Shown here: in pieces, positions 5,368 through 13,069 of the stretch
Layout: the number at the start of each line of letters is the position of its first letter
How positions within the stretch are numbered: position 1 is the first letter of the stretch
Source of the DNA: an uncultured Faecalibacterium sp.
GTDB taxonomy: Bacteria > Bacillota > Clostridia > Oscillospirales > Ruminococcaceae
Assembly (NCBI GenBank): GCA_934525845.1
Contig: CAKSZS010000029.1
Span: 1-28,541, forward strand
Length of the DNA stretch: 28,541 nucleotides
Reading direction: 5' to 3'
Position numbers and translations under genes: made by a program
The notes under the pieces: model-generated
Told to the model about the DNA's origin: nothing
Database searches by the model: none
What the model saw: the letters and a program-made list of their open reading frames with translations, nothing else

Positions 5368-8250
5368 ATGAAAGCGCTTGCACACATCAGCGAGGACGGC
5401 ACCCGCACACAGACCGTTCAGGAGCATCTTACCGGCACGGCAAAGCTGGCCGGCGCGTTTGCCGCTGTCTTCGGGGCACAAGACGAAGCAGAATACACCG
5501 CAGGAACGCATGATATCGGAAAATACACGGCCGATTTTCAGCGCAGGCTGCACGGCGGTCCGCCGGTAGACCACTCCACTGCCGGGGCGCAGGAAGCGCT
5601 GCGGCAGGGGAATGTTCCCGCCGCATTTGCCATTGCGGGCCACCACAGCGGTCTTCCGGACGGGGGCCACCCCAGGGATACCGACCAGGACAGCACCCTG
5701 ATGGGCCGTGCCAGGAAAAAAGTGGCAGATTATTCCGCCTGGAAGCAGGAGATCACGGTGGGCCGTGCCGCCCCGCCCGCCTGGATCGCCGCAGACAATC
5801 TGACCTCCGCCTTTTTCACCCGGATGCTCTACTCCTGCCTGGTCGATGCGGATTTCATCGACACCGAAACGTTCATGAACGGAAAAGCCGCACCGCGCGG
5901 CATGGGGCAGCCGCTGCCCGTCCTGCTGGAAAAAGTCCGGGCACAGGCCCGGCGATACCTCCACGCGCCCCAGGCTTCCCCGGTGGCACAGCAGCGCAAC
6001 GCCGTTCTGCAGGCCTGCATCCAGCGCGGGCAGACCGGCCCGCAGGGACTCTACACCCTCACCGTGCCCACCGGCGGCGGCAAGACCTTTGCCTCCCTTG
6101 CCTTTGCGCTGGAACAAGCTGCCGCCCGGAAAATGGACCGGGTGATCTACGTCATCCCCTACACCTCCATCATTGACCAGACGGCCAGGACCTTCGCCGA
6201 CCTGCTGGGCGAGGAAAACGTTCTGGCGCACTTTTCCGGTGTGGATTACAAACTGACCGAGCAGGACAGCTTGTCCCCCACCCAATACCGCCAGCTTTTG
6301 TCCAGCGAAAACTGGGACGCCCCTGTTGTGGTCACCACCGCCGTGCAGTTTTTTGAATCTCTCTACGCCAACCGCAGCAGCCGCTGCCGCAAGCTGCACA
6401 ACATTGCCAACAGCGTGGTGATCTTTGATGAGGCCCAGACTCTGCCCAACGACTCTCTGAAACCCTGCATCAGCGCCATTGCCCAGTTGGTCCAGCACTA
6501 CCATACCACCGCCGTGCTCTGCACCGCCACCCAGCCCGCACTGGGTCCGTTGTTCCGGGAACTGGCCCCCGGTCTGACCGCGCAGGAGATCAGCCCCGAC
6601 CCGGCCCTTCTGTACCAGGTGCTCCGCCGGGTGACCCTGCGCAGTCTGGGCACACTTTCCACCGATGCCCTCTGCGCCCGGCTTTCGGACGCACCGCAGG
6701 TGCTCTGTGTGGTCAACCGCCGCAAAACCGCGCAGGACCTGTTTGCCGCCCTGCCCGCTGCAGGCAGCTATTGCCTGACGACTCTGCTCTGTGCCGCCGA
6801 CCGCCGCCGTCAGCTGGACGAGATCCGCCAGCGGCTCCGGGAGGGACTTCCCTGCCGGGTGGTGTCCACTTCCCTGATCGAAGCCGGTGTGGACGTAGAC
6901 TTTCCGCTGGCTTACCGCGAAGCCGCCGGGCTGGACTCCATTTTACAAACGGCAGGCCGGTGCAACCGCGAGGGAAAGCGCAGACCGGAAGAGAGCCTGG
7001 TTTCCTATTTCCAGCTGGAAGGCTGCCCCGTGCCGCAGATGATCTGCCAGAACGTCCACGCGCTGGCCTACGCCGCGCGGCAGTGTGATACGCTGGACAC
7101 GCCGGAAGCGATCCATGCCTACTTTGACGACCTCTACCGCAGCAAGGCTTCGCTGGACAAAAAGGGCATTCTGGCCGCATTCCAGAACGGCATCCACGGC
7201 AGCGTCTTCCCCTTTGCCTGGGCGGCCGAGCAGTTCCACCTCATTGAAACGCCCACCCGCACCCTTTACATTCCCATTGACGAGGGAGCCGCGCTCTGCG
7301 AAGCACTGCGCTGCGGTCACATCAGCCGGGCCATGCTGCGGCGGCTTGGCCTTTACAGCGTAGAATGCTATGCCCCGCAGTTCGATGCCCTTTCTGCCGC
7401 CGGGGCGCTGGAATGCCGTTCCGACTTTCCGGACGGGTCGGCTGTCCTCATCGACCCGTCCCGGTATGACCGCAAAACCGGCTTGAACGCAGACGTTCCC
7501 GCCGGGGAAGCCATTTACTGGCACCTCTGGGGCGGCGCAACGGCAGCCAACCAGTGCGAAGGTGCCTACAACGAAGACGGCAAGGGCCTGTCCATTCAGG
7601 ACATCATGCCCCACGGCATCAAGGGCGAACCCACCGCAGAACCGACCCCGGACAACATGAAGCTGGTGGCGGTGGACTTCTACCACCATTATAAAGAGGA
7701 CATCCAGCTTTTTGCGGAGATGGGCTTCAAGGTGTTCCGCTTCTCCATGGCCTGGAGCCGCATCTTCCCCAACGGCGATGACACCGCCCCCAACGAAAAG
7801 GGCCTGCAGTTCTACGATAACGTCATCGCCGAGTGCGAAAAGTACGGCATCGAGCCGCTGGTCGCCATCAGTCATTATGAAACGCCGCTGCATCTGGCCA
7901 AGGAATACGACGGCTGGCGCAGCCGCAAGCTCATCGACTTCTACCTGAACTTCTGCAAGGTGCTGTTTTCCCGGTACAAGAGCCGGGTGAAGTACTGGCT
8001 GACCTTCAACGAGATCAACTCCATCCTGAACTCTCCGCTGATGAGCGGCGGCATCTGGACCCCGAAGGACAAACTGACCCAGCAGGATCTGTATCAGGTC
8101 ATCCACCACGAGCTGGTGGCCTCAGCCAAGGCGGTCAAGCTGGCCCATGAGATGATGCCCGGCGCCCTGGTGGGCTGCATGATCCTCGCCATGCCCACCT
8201 ATCCGCTGGTACCAGAATGTCATCAAAACCAACGGCGAATGCCTGAATGA
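5368..8250 (+). CDS. cas3: CRISPR helicase-nuclease Cas3 (type I-C-like) fused in frame to a GH1 fragment
   Basis: The 960-codon frame is two genes. Residues 1-718 are a nearly complete Cas3. The HD nuclease has His20, His48-Asp49 (THDIGK), His69 and His92-His93. The SF2 helicase has Walker A PTGGGKT at 234-240, DEAQ at 354-357, TATQ at 386-389, STSLIEAGVDVDFP, and motif VI QTAGRCNREG at 527-536. Cas3 unwinds and degrades DNA marked by Cascade. The HD-helicase order, size and accessory C-terminal region fit type I-C. From about residue 719 (nt 7515-7525) the frame becomes a GH1 glycosidase (LWGGATAANQCEGAY). No cas5, cas8, cas7, cas4, cas1, cas2 or repeat array is present, so interference is impossible here unless supplied from elsewhere. 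All visible catalytic motifs are retained. The GH1 appendage reflects a deletion that removed the rest of the cas operon. Confidence 0.85.
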   Translation: MKALAHISEDGTRTQTVQEHLTGTAKLAGAFAAVFGAQDEAEYTAGTHDIGKYTADFQRRLHGGPPVDHSTAGAQEALRQGNVPAAFAIAGHHSGLPDGGHPRDTDQDSTLMGRARKKVADYSAWKQEITVGRAAPPAWIAADNLTSAFFTRMLYSCLVDADFIDTETFMNGKAAPRGMGQPLPVLLEKVRAQARRYLHAPQASPVAQQRNAVLQACIQRGQTGPQGLYTLTVPTGGGKTFASLAFALEQAAARKMDRVIYVIPYTSIIDQTARTFADLLGEENVLAHFSGVDYKLTEQDSLSPTQYRQLLSSENWDAPVVVTTAVQFFESLYANRSSRCRKLHNIANSVVIFDEAQTLPNDSLKPCISAIAQLVQHYHTTAVLCTATQPALGPLFRELAPGLTAQEISPDPALLYQVLRRVTLRSLGTLSTDALCARLSDAPQVLCVVNRRKTAQDLFAALPAAGSYCLTTLLCAADRRRQLDEIRQRLREGLPCRVVSTSLIEAGVDVDFPLAYREAAGLDSILQTAGRCNREGKRRPEESLVSYFQLEGCPVPQMICQNVHALAYAARQCDTLDTPEAIHAYFDDLYRSKASLDKKGILAAFQNGIHGSVFPFAWAAEQFHLIETPTRTLYIPIDEGAALCEALRCGHISRAMLRRLGLYSVECYAPQFDALSAAGALECRSDFPDGSAVLIDPSRYDRKTGLNADVPAGEAIYWHLWGGATAANQCEGAYNEDGKGLSIQDIMPHGIKGEPTAEPTPDNMKLVAVDFYHHYKEDIQLFAEMGFKVFRFSMAWSRIFPNGDDTAPNEKGLQFYDNVIAECEKYGIEPLVAISHYETPLHLAKEYDGWRSRKLIDFYLNFCKVLFSRYKSRVKYWLTFNEINSILNSPLMSGGIWTPKDKLTQQDLYQVIHHELVASAKAVKLAHEMMPGALVGCMILAMPTYPLVPECHQNQRRMPE

Positions 8251-8260
8251 GCAGGCGTAA
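7520..8260 (+). pseudogene. GH1 6-phospho-beta-glucosidase remnant (start lost, interior deleted)
   Basis: This is the 3' part of the Cas3 fusion frame. LWGGATAANQCEGAYNEDGK is the GH1 N-terminal signature, with FRFSMAWSRIFPNG, ISHYETPLHL and the acid/base glutamate in WLTFNEI (residue 882 of the fusion). After AMPTYPL near 8205 the family match jumps, one frame over, to a typical GH1 C-terminus (WYQNVIKTNGECLNEQA, 8208-8260). About 200 residues are missing, including the catalytic nucleophile glutamate region, and the fusion frame ends out of register at TGA 8248-8250. The enzyme would have hydrolysed phospho-beta-glucosides imported by a PTS. It has neither its own start codon nor activity. 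Confidence 0.75.
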
Positions 8261-8436
8261 AAAATCCGCAGCCGGATCCATCAATCCCGTTCCCGCCCTC
8301 CATACACCCGGTGCGATGGTGTCTGCGGCCCTGCGGGATGCCAGGTTCATCACCGCGCACTCCCCGCACGCGGAGGATGGCCCGCAGCTTCGTCAGGAGA
8401 ACGGTGCCGCCTGTTTCTGCGCGCTTCCATAAAACA
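8261..8436. other. Unassigned GC-rich remnant
   Basis: Between the GH1 remnant and the long hairpin, a plus-strand frame (8247-8432, 61 codons) and several minus-strand frames are open. None has a ribosome site or a recognisable motif, and none extends to a normal gene length. In a region full of deletion scars this is probably residue of lost genes. Confidence 0.4.
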
Positions 8437-8497
8437 AACCGAAACGATCCGGACCAGCATCTGCAGATGCCGGTCCGGATCGTTCTGTTTCGGTTCC
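8437..8497. terminator. Long bidirectional hairpin between convergent units
   Basis: AACGATCCGGACC (8443-8455) pairs perfectly with GGTCCGGATCGTT (8472-8484). Inside it lies the 14-base palindrome GCATCTGCAGATGC (8457-8470), and outside it AACCGAAA is matched by TTTCGGTT. The element separates the plus-strand graveyard from the minus-strand LysR gene and would terminate transcription from both sides. Confidence 0.65.
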
Positions 8498-8523
8498 GCA
8501 GCGCGGAGGGGAAAAGCAGCCGC

Positions 8524-9411
8524 TTACGCGCTGCTGCAGGAAATGTGCTCGATGCAGTTCTTTGCCGCTTCGATCAGCCCCTGCGCGGCCGGGGACATGG
8601 CCTGATTTTTCTTCCAGGCCAGCACCACGTTGCCTTCCAGTTTCGGCGACAGCGGGCGGAAGCACACCCCGTCGTAGGTGCAGTTTTTCTGCAGGCTGAG
8701 GTGTGCCCCCATGCCCTGCTGCACCAGCATGGAGAGATTGAAGGACAGATTTCCGCAGGCGATCAGATTCAGATTCTCGGCATACGCGCCGAACCAGTTC
8801 ATCAGTTCCCGCTTGACCAGATCGCGCCGCGCAAACAGCAGCGGCTTGTCCGCAAGGTCCTGCGGCGTCACGACTGCTTTTTCCGCCAGGTCGGACGTTT
8901 TCGAGACCAGAACGCCCCATTCTTCCCGGATCGGCACCCGCACGAACTCGTATCTGCTCACATCCACCGGCTCCAGCAAAAAGCCGATGTCCAGCAGGCC
9001 GCGCTCGATCCGCTCCTTGATGTCATCGGAATTGCCGCTGTAGACCTCATAGCGCACCTGCGGGTGCTGCTCGTGAAACCGTGCCAGGATCTGCGCCAGA
9101 AGCACGCTGCTGCGGTATTCTCCACTGCCAATGGCAACTTCCCCGCTCAGCACCTGCTGCTGTGCCAGCTCCTGCTTTGTTTTGTCCGCCAGCGAGACCA
9201 GCTCCCGGGCACGGCGCCGGAGCAGCATTCCCTGCTCCGTCAGCACGATGCTGTGGCTGCTCCGGGTGAACAGCTGCACCCCCAGCTCTTCTTCCAGCTG
9301 CATCATCTGCCGGGAAAGCGTCGGCTGGGTCACATGAAGCAGTGCCGCCGCCTTTGTGATGTTCTCTTCCCGTGCCACGACCAGAAAATATTGCAGTGCC
9401 CGCAGTTCCAC
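8524..9411 (-). CDS. LysR-family transcriptional regulator
   Basis: A 295-residue LysR regulator, the usual length. The N-terminal winged helix-turn-helix reads LRALQYFLVVAREENITKAA, then LLHVTQPTLSRQMMQLEEEL and FTRSSHSIVLTEQG (residues 1-65). The remainder is the effector-binding domain (GEVAIGSGEYRSS, ERGLLDIGFLLEPV). The start is GTG at 9411, directly preceding ELRALQYF, with GGGAGGG upstream. The frame remains open much further upstream, but that sequence is the antisense of ylbJ and is not coding. The target is unknown. Its own promoter lies between it and ylbJ. Confidence 0.85.
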   Translation of the reverse strand: MELRALQYFLVVAREENITKAAALLHVTQPTLSRQMMQLEEELGVQLFTRSSHSIVLTEQGMLLRRRARELVSLADKTKQELAQQQVLSGEVAIGSGEYRSSVLLAQILARFHEQHPQVRYEVYSGNSDDIKERIERGLLDIGFLLEPVDVSRYEFVRVPIREEWGVLVSKTSDLAEKAVVTPQDLADKPLLFARRDLVKRELMNWFGAYAENLNLIACGNLSFNLSMLVQQGMGAHLSLQKNCTYDGVCFRPLSPKLEGNVVLAWKKNQAMSPAAQGLIEAAKNCIEHISCSSA

Positions 9412-9443
9412 CGTGCAGCCCTCCCTGTTTGCATTCTGGGAAT

Positions 9444-9472
9444 ATTGTAGCAAATCCGGCAGGATTTCACAA
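9444..9472 (-). promoter_or_regulatory. Promoter of the LysR gene
   Basis: On the minus strand TTGTGA (9472-9467) and TACAAT (9449-9444) are 17 bp apart. The predicted start lies about 25 nt before the GTG, leaving room for the GGGAGGG ribosome site. Confidence 0.5.
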
Positions 9473-9485
9473 GTCCGGCCGCCGC

Positions 9486-10553
9486 TTACCCGGTCTCTGG
9501 ATGGACGGCGGCATTCCAGGCGCACACGACCCGGCAGCAGGCAAAGAACACCAGCAGTGCGCAGTCCAGCGGGACACGGCGCAGGGGCACCCGCTGGATG
9601 GACTGCGCGGCCTGCTGCACGGCGGTCTCTGCCGCCGTTTCCGGCAGCGCCAGCCAGAACAGCGCCAGTGAGAGCGGCAGGTGCAGCAGCCGCCCGGCCA
9701 GCAGCGGACGCAGCGAGACCTCCGGCGGGCAGAGGGTGCGCACCTGCAGCAGGACGGACGCCCCCTGCAGGCTCAGTGCAGCACAGCACAGGCTGCTGGC
9801 CCACAGCCCGGTACGGGATGCGGCATCGCACCCGGAGCACACTTCCAGCAGCATGGCGGGCAGCACTGCCCAGGATCCCGGCAGAAACTGCCCGCACCCC
9901 GCTGCCAGCAGGCGGAAATACAGAATGAATCCGCACAGTTTCAGGTACTGCACCGCCGCCTGCGCAATGACCGCGTCCAGCCGGAGCGGTTCCGGCGGCA
10001 GGGCGCACACCGGGCGGGCCGGTCCCGCTTTTCTCCGGCGGGGCAGGCGGTACAGCAGCGCGGCCGTCAGATACCCGGCCAGCAGCTGAGCCGCAAACAG
10101 CCGGACACCCACTGCACGGCTGCCCAGCAGCGTCTCCCCCACCGTCAGCACCACAAAGGACGGCCCGGAACAGACGCAGGCCGGCAGCAGGGCTGAGGCT
10201 TCTTCCGGCGTCAGCTCGCCGGTGCGCACTGCCTCGGCAGAGGCCGCTGCCGCCGGGGCGAATCCGCCCAGAAAGCCCAGCAGCAGAACGCTGCCGGCTC
10301 CCCGCCGCCGGATGCCGATGAGCCGTGCCGCCGGACAGAATGCCCGGCCCAGCAGTGCCCCGCCGCCGCACCGCATCAGCAGCGCCGACACGATGAGGAA
10401 CGGGAACAGCGACACCAGCAGCGGCCCGCCGCAGAGGGCAAGCCCCGCCTGCAGTGCCCGGGCACAGGTCTGCGGTGCCGCAAACACCAGCACTGCCGTT
10501 GCCGCGGCCAGCGCCAGCAGCAGCCCCCGCTGCAGCGATCCGGTCTGATTCAT
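9486..10553 (-). CDS. ylbJ: YlbJ-like sporulation integral membrane protein
   Basis: A 355-residue polytopic membrane protein with about eight hydrophobic segments. Nucleoside-recognition/gate-type features appear in the N-terminal half (LFPFLIVSALLMRCGGGALL, FLGGFAPAAAASAEAVRTGE, LPACVCSGPSFVVLTVGETL), matching the YlbJ family, which in Bacillus is made in the mother cell and needed for spore envelope formation. The assignment is supported by divergent yqfC and yqfD, two other sporulation families. The ATG at 10553 is chosen because GGGGAGGGG sits just upstream; an in-frame ATG at 10574 would overlap that site. The protein is unusually rich in Leu, Ala and Cys. Confidence 0.65.
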   Translation of the reverse strand: MNQTGSLQRGLLLALAAATAVLVFAAPQTCARALQAGLALCGGPLLVSLFPFLIVSALLMRCGGGALLGRAFCPAARLIGIRRRGAGSVLLLGFLGGFAPAAAASAEAVRTGELTPEEASALLPACVCSGPSFVVLTVGETLLGSRAVGVRLFAAQLLAGYLTAALLYRLPRRRKAGPARPVCALPPEPLRLDAVIAQAAVQYLKLCGFILYFRLLAAGCGQFLPGSWAVLPAMLLEVCSGCDAASRTGLWASSLCCAALSLQGASVLLQVRTLCPPEVSLRPLLAGRLLHLPLSLALFWLALPETAAETAVQQAAQSIQRVPLRRVPLDCALLVFFACCRVVCAWNAAVHPETG

Positions 10554-10569
10554 AAGCACACCCCTCCCC

Positions 10570-10583
10570 TCCATATATATGGA
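10570..10583. promoter_or_regulatory. Palindrome between divergent ylbJ and yqfC
   Basis: TCCATATATATGGA is a perfect 14-base palindrome in the 85-bp gap between the two divergent starts. It could be an operator or the overlap of two divergent -10 regions. No convincing sigma-A promoter could be paired with it on either strand. Confidence 0.35.
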
Positions 10584-10638
10584 AGGAGAGGCCGGCCTTA
10601 GAAGTTGTTTGGATTCCTGCGGAAATGGGGGGACGCGA

Positions 10639-10926
10639 ATGCCGTATCAGCGCCGCAGACGGCTTTCCCTGTGGGGCTGGCTTGGCCTGCTGTTCCGCCA
10701 GCCGCCCCGGAACGCCTACCGCCAGCCCTCGGTCTACCTCAGCGGCGGGCGGATGGAGATCGAGCACTTCCGCACGATCCTGTTTTATGAGGAAGACCGC
10801 CTGACCGTGCAGCTGCCCCGGGGCGTGTTCACGGTCTACGGCAGCGGCCTGCGCATCGAGACCCTGACCGCCGGGCGCATCACCCTGTGCGGGACCTTTC
10901 TGCGCACCGATTTTTCCAGCGATTGA
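10639..10926 (+). CDS. yqfC: YqfC/YabP-family sporulation protein
   Basis: A 95-residue protein of the usual YqfC length. A basic N-terminus (MPYQRRRRLSLWGWLGLLF) is followed by a beta-rich YabP/YqfC fold: VYLSGGRMEIEHFRTILFYE, LTVQLPRGVFTVYGSGLRIE and GRITLCGTF. In endospore formers yqfC is a sigma-E gene usually next to yqfD, as here (13 bp apart). The ATG at 10639 follows GGGGGG and gives the family length; an in-frame ATG at 10579 would add 20 unrelated residues and start in the palindrome. Confidence 0.75.
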   Translation: MPYQRRRRLSLWGWLGLLFRQPPRNAYRQPSVYLSGGRMEIEHFRTILFYEEDRLTVQLPRGVFTVYGSGLRIETLTAGRITLCGTFLRTDFSSD

Positions 10927-10939
10927 AGGGAGGAGCGGC

Positions 10940-12094
10940 ATGGAACCTGTCCGGTACTGGGCCGCCGTTGCCTTTACGGCGCAGAACGGCTGCCCCGAAG
11001 CCCTGCTTTCCCAGGCTGCGGCCGATGGGCTGCACCTGTTTGCCGTTTCTGCCCTGCCCGGCGGGTTTTCCGGGTGCTGTGCGGCACGGCACTACCGCCG
11101 TCTGGCCGGGCGGGCACGGCACCTGCACGTCCGCCTGCGGGTGCGCCGGCGGCTGGGGCTGTACTTCCGCCTGCGCCCTCTGCTGCACCGGAGCGGGCTG
11201 TGGGCAGGGCTGTGCCTGTTCGTGCCGCTGCTGCTGTGCAGTCAGCAGCTGGTCTGGGCCGTGGATGCTTCCGCCCTCACCCGGGGGCAGCAGGCACGGG
11301 CAGCAGCCGTTCTGCGGGAAGCCGGACTGGCACCCGGCGCCATCGTGACCGAAGCCCGGCTCACCGCCGGGGAATACGCCCTGCTGCAGAGCGGAGAGTT
11401 CTCCTGGGTCAGCCTGAATTTTGCCAAAGGACGGCTGGAAGTTCTGGCCGCTGCGGCCAAGCCCAGGCCGGACATTGCCGCAGGCACCCTCCACGGCCTG
11501 CGCGCCCGGTGCGCCGGCACGGTGGTCTCCGCCAATCTGGTCAGCGGCACCCTGCTGGTCGCCCCCGGCCAGGCGGTGGAAGCCGGGCAGGGGCTGATCG
11601 GGACGGCGCGGGCGGAACGGGACGGCACCCTGATCTTTGCCCCGGCGGCCGGCACCGTGCTGGCTCAGATCACCTGGGATAACACGCAGGATGTCCCGCT
11701 GGAAGAACCCCTCCTCCGGGACACCGGGCGCACCTGCACCGCGTGGGTGCTGCACCTTGCCGGAAAAACACTCTCCCTGCCTGCCCCGGCGCCGCCCTGG
11801 ACCGCCCGGAGCAGCTCCCGGCACCTGCAGGCAGAGCTGTTCGGGCTTCCCCTGCCCTGTGCAGTGGAAGAGACCACCTTCTACGAGCAGCAGTCCGGGA
11901 CCTTTTCCCGCACCGAGGCGCAGGCACTGGCACTGGCGCGGCTGGCCAGCCTGCAGGCTCTGCAGGAAGCTTTTCCCGATGCGGAACTGGTCGCCCGCAA
12001 GGAGGACGCCGCCTGCACCGGGGCCGTCCTGCACTACGCGGTGGAATACACCGTCCTTGCCGATATCTGCACCGAAAACAGCCCCGGCGGGTGA
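10940..12094 (+). CDS. yqfD: YqfD-family sporulation protein
   Basis: A 384-residue YqfD homologue. Residues 1-85 form an N-terminal basic region with LHLFAVSALPGGFSGCCAAR and RRLGLYFRLRPLLHRSG. One transmembrane helix spans about residues 87-107. A large extracytoplasmic part follows, with GLAPGAIVTEARLTAGE and a barrel-sandwich-like stretch (GTVVSANLVSGTLLVAPGQA, EAGQGLIGTAR). In Bacillus this family is linked to spore envelope assembly. GGGAGGAG lies just before the ATG. It is cotranscribed with yqfC, and its stop codon lies inside the bidirectional terminator shared with hslO. Confidence 0.75.
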   Translation: MEPVRYWAAVAFTAQNGCPEALLSQAAADGLHLFAVSALPGGFSGCCAARHYRRLAGRARHLHVRLRVRRRLGLYFRLRPLLHRSGLWAGLCLFVPLLLCSQQLVWAVDASALTRGQQARAAAVLREAGLAPGAIVTEARLTAGEYALLQSGEFSWVSLNFAKGRLEVLAAAAKPRPDIAAGTLHGLRARCAGTVVSANLVSGTLLVAPGQAVEAGQGLIGTARAERDGTLIFAPAAGTVLAQITWDNTQDVPLEEPLLRDTGRTCTAWVLHLAGKTLSLPAPAPPWTARSSSRHLQAELFGLPLPCAVEETTFYEQQSGTFSRTEAQALALARLASLQALQEAFPDAELVARKEDAACTGAVLHYAVEYTVLADICTENSPGG

Positions 12095-12120
12095 ACGTTT
12101 CCGTTCCCCGCCGGGGCTGT
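12078..12120. terminator. Bidirectional terminator between yqfD and hslO
   Basis: ACAGCCCCGGCGGG (12078-12091) pairs perfectly over 14 bases with CCCGCCGGGGCTGT (12107-12120). On the minus strand it is followed by TTTTCGG, so it is a clear terminator for hslO. On the plus strand the T-run is poor. The left arm overlaps the last yqfD codons. Confidence 0.75.
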
Positions 12121-12135
12121 CTGTCTCGGGTCCGA

Positions 12136-13065
12136 TCACTCCGCGTCGGATGCAGCCTGTGCGGCTTCTTCCGCGGCACGCCGGGCGGCCTGCGCGTCAT
12201 ACTCTGCGATGAGGTCGTTCAGGTCAAAGTGATACTTGGTGTGGCAGAAGTGGCACACCACCTCGCACTGCGGGTCTTCGTCCCGCATCTTCACCAGTTC
12301 CCTGCGGCCCAGGCTCAGCAGCATTTCCCTGGTGCGCTCGGCGCTGCAGCCGCACTGATACTGCACAGTGCGCTCGTCCAGCACCTCGGGGGCAAAGCCG
12401 GCCATGGCCAGCTCCATCATGTCCCTGGGCGTCTTGCCGGCGTGCAGCATCTCGGTGACCGAGGGCATGGCCGCAATGTTCTGTTCCAGCTGGTCGATCT
12501 CCGCATCGGTGGCACCCGGCAGCAGCTGCAGCAGGTAGCCGCCCGCGCAGAGGATGGACAGATCCTTGTCCACCAGCACGCCCAGCGCACACACGGTGGG
12601 CACCTGCTCACTGGTGGCGTAGTAGCTGGTCAGGTCTTCCGCGATCTCACCGGACACCAGCGGCACCTGGCCGACGGTGGGTTCCTTCTGCAGCCGGTTG
12701 TCCCGGATGACCGTGAGCACGCCGTTTTTACCGACAGCGCCGCCCACATCCAGATGGCCGTTGGCCTTGGGGGGCAGCTCCACCAACGGGTTGTCGATGC
12801 AGCCCTTGACGTTGCCGGTGCCGTCCGTGCAGGCAATAAGCACCCCGGCCGGACCGCCGCCCTGAATGCGCAGGGTGACCTGGTCGCGCTCATCCTTGAG
12901 CATGGCCCCCATCAGGGATGCGCCGGTGAGCAGGCGGCCCAGCGCTGCACTGCAGGTGGCGCTGGTGGTATGCAGCTGCTCGGCCTTGCGCACGATGTCG
13001 GTGGAGTCCACACCGCAGAACACGATGCCGCCGTTTTCGGACAGGCCGCGGATCAGATTTGCCAT
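12136..13065 (-). CDS. hslO: Redox-regulated chaperone Hsp33
   Basis: A 309-residue Hsp33. Conserved blocks include RGLSENGGIVFCGVDST, ALGRLLTGASLMGAMLKDE, LRIQGGGPAG and NGVLTVIRD. The zinc-binding redox switch is complete: Cys238 and Cys240 (QCGCS) with Cys271 and Cys274 (CHFC). Oxidation releases zinc and turns the protein into an ATP-independent holdase in the cytoplasm. The acidic alanine-rich tail after residue 290 is a normal extension. GGAGG precedes the ATG, which lies four bases after the methyltransferase stop, so the genes are cotranscribed. Confidence 0.95.
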   Translation of the reverse strand: MANLIRGLSENGGIVFCGVDSTDIVRKAEQLHTTSATCSAALGRLLTGASLMGAMLKDERDQVTLRIQGGGPAGVLIACTDGTGNVKGCIDNPLVELPPKANGHLDVGGAVGKNGVLTVIRDNRLQKEPTVGQVPLVSGEIAEDLTSYYATSEQVPTVCALGVLVDKDLSILCAGGYLLQLLPGATDAEIDQLEQNIAAMPSVTEMLHAGKTPRDMMELAMAGFAPEVLDERTVQYQCGCSAERTREMLLSLGRRELVKMRDEDPQCEVVCHFCHTKYHFDLNDLIAEYDAQAARRAAEEAAQAASDAE

Positions 13066-13069
13066 AAGG

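Noticed and set aside
8247..8432. A 61-residue plus-strand gene after the GH1 remnant
   Set aside because: It has no ribosome site, starts inside the GH1 tail and has no recognisable motif.
5311..8523. A CRISPR array near cas3
   Set aside because: I looked for regularly spaced direct repeats of 25-40 bases on both sides of cas3 and found none; the only repeat is the single long hairpin at 8437-8497.
8524..10941. An 805-codon minus-strand open frame containing the LysR gene
   Set aside because: Only the last 295 codons match a protein family. The rest is the antisense of ylbJ and yqfC in a GC-rich region, where long spurious frames are common.
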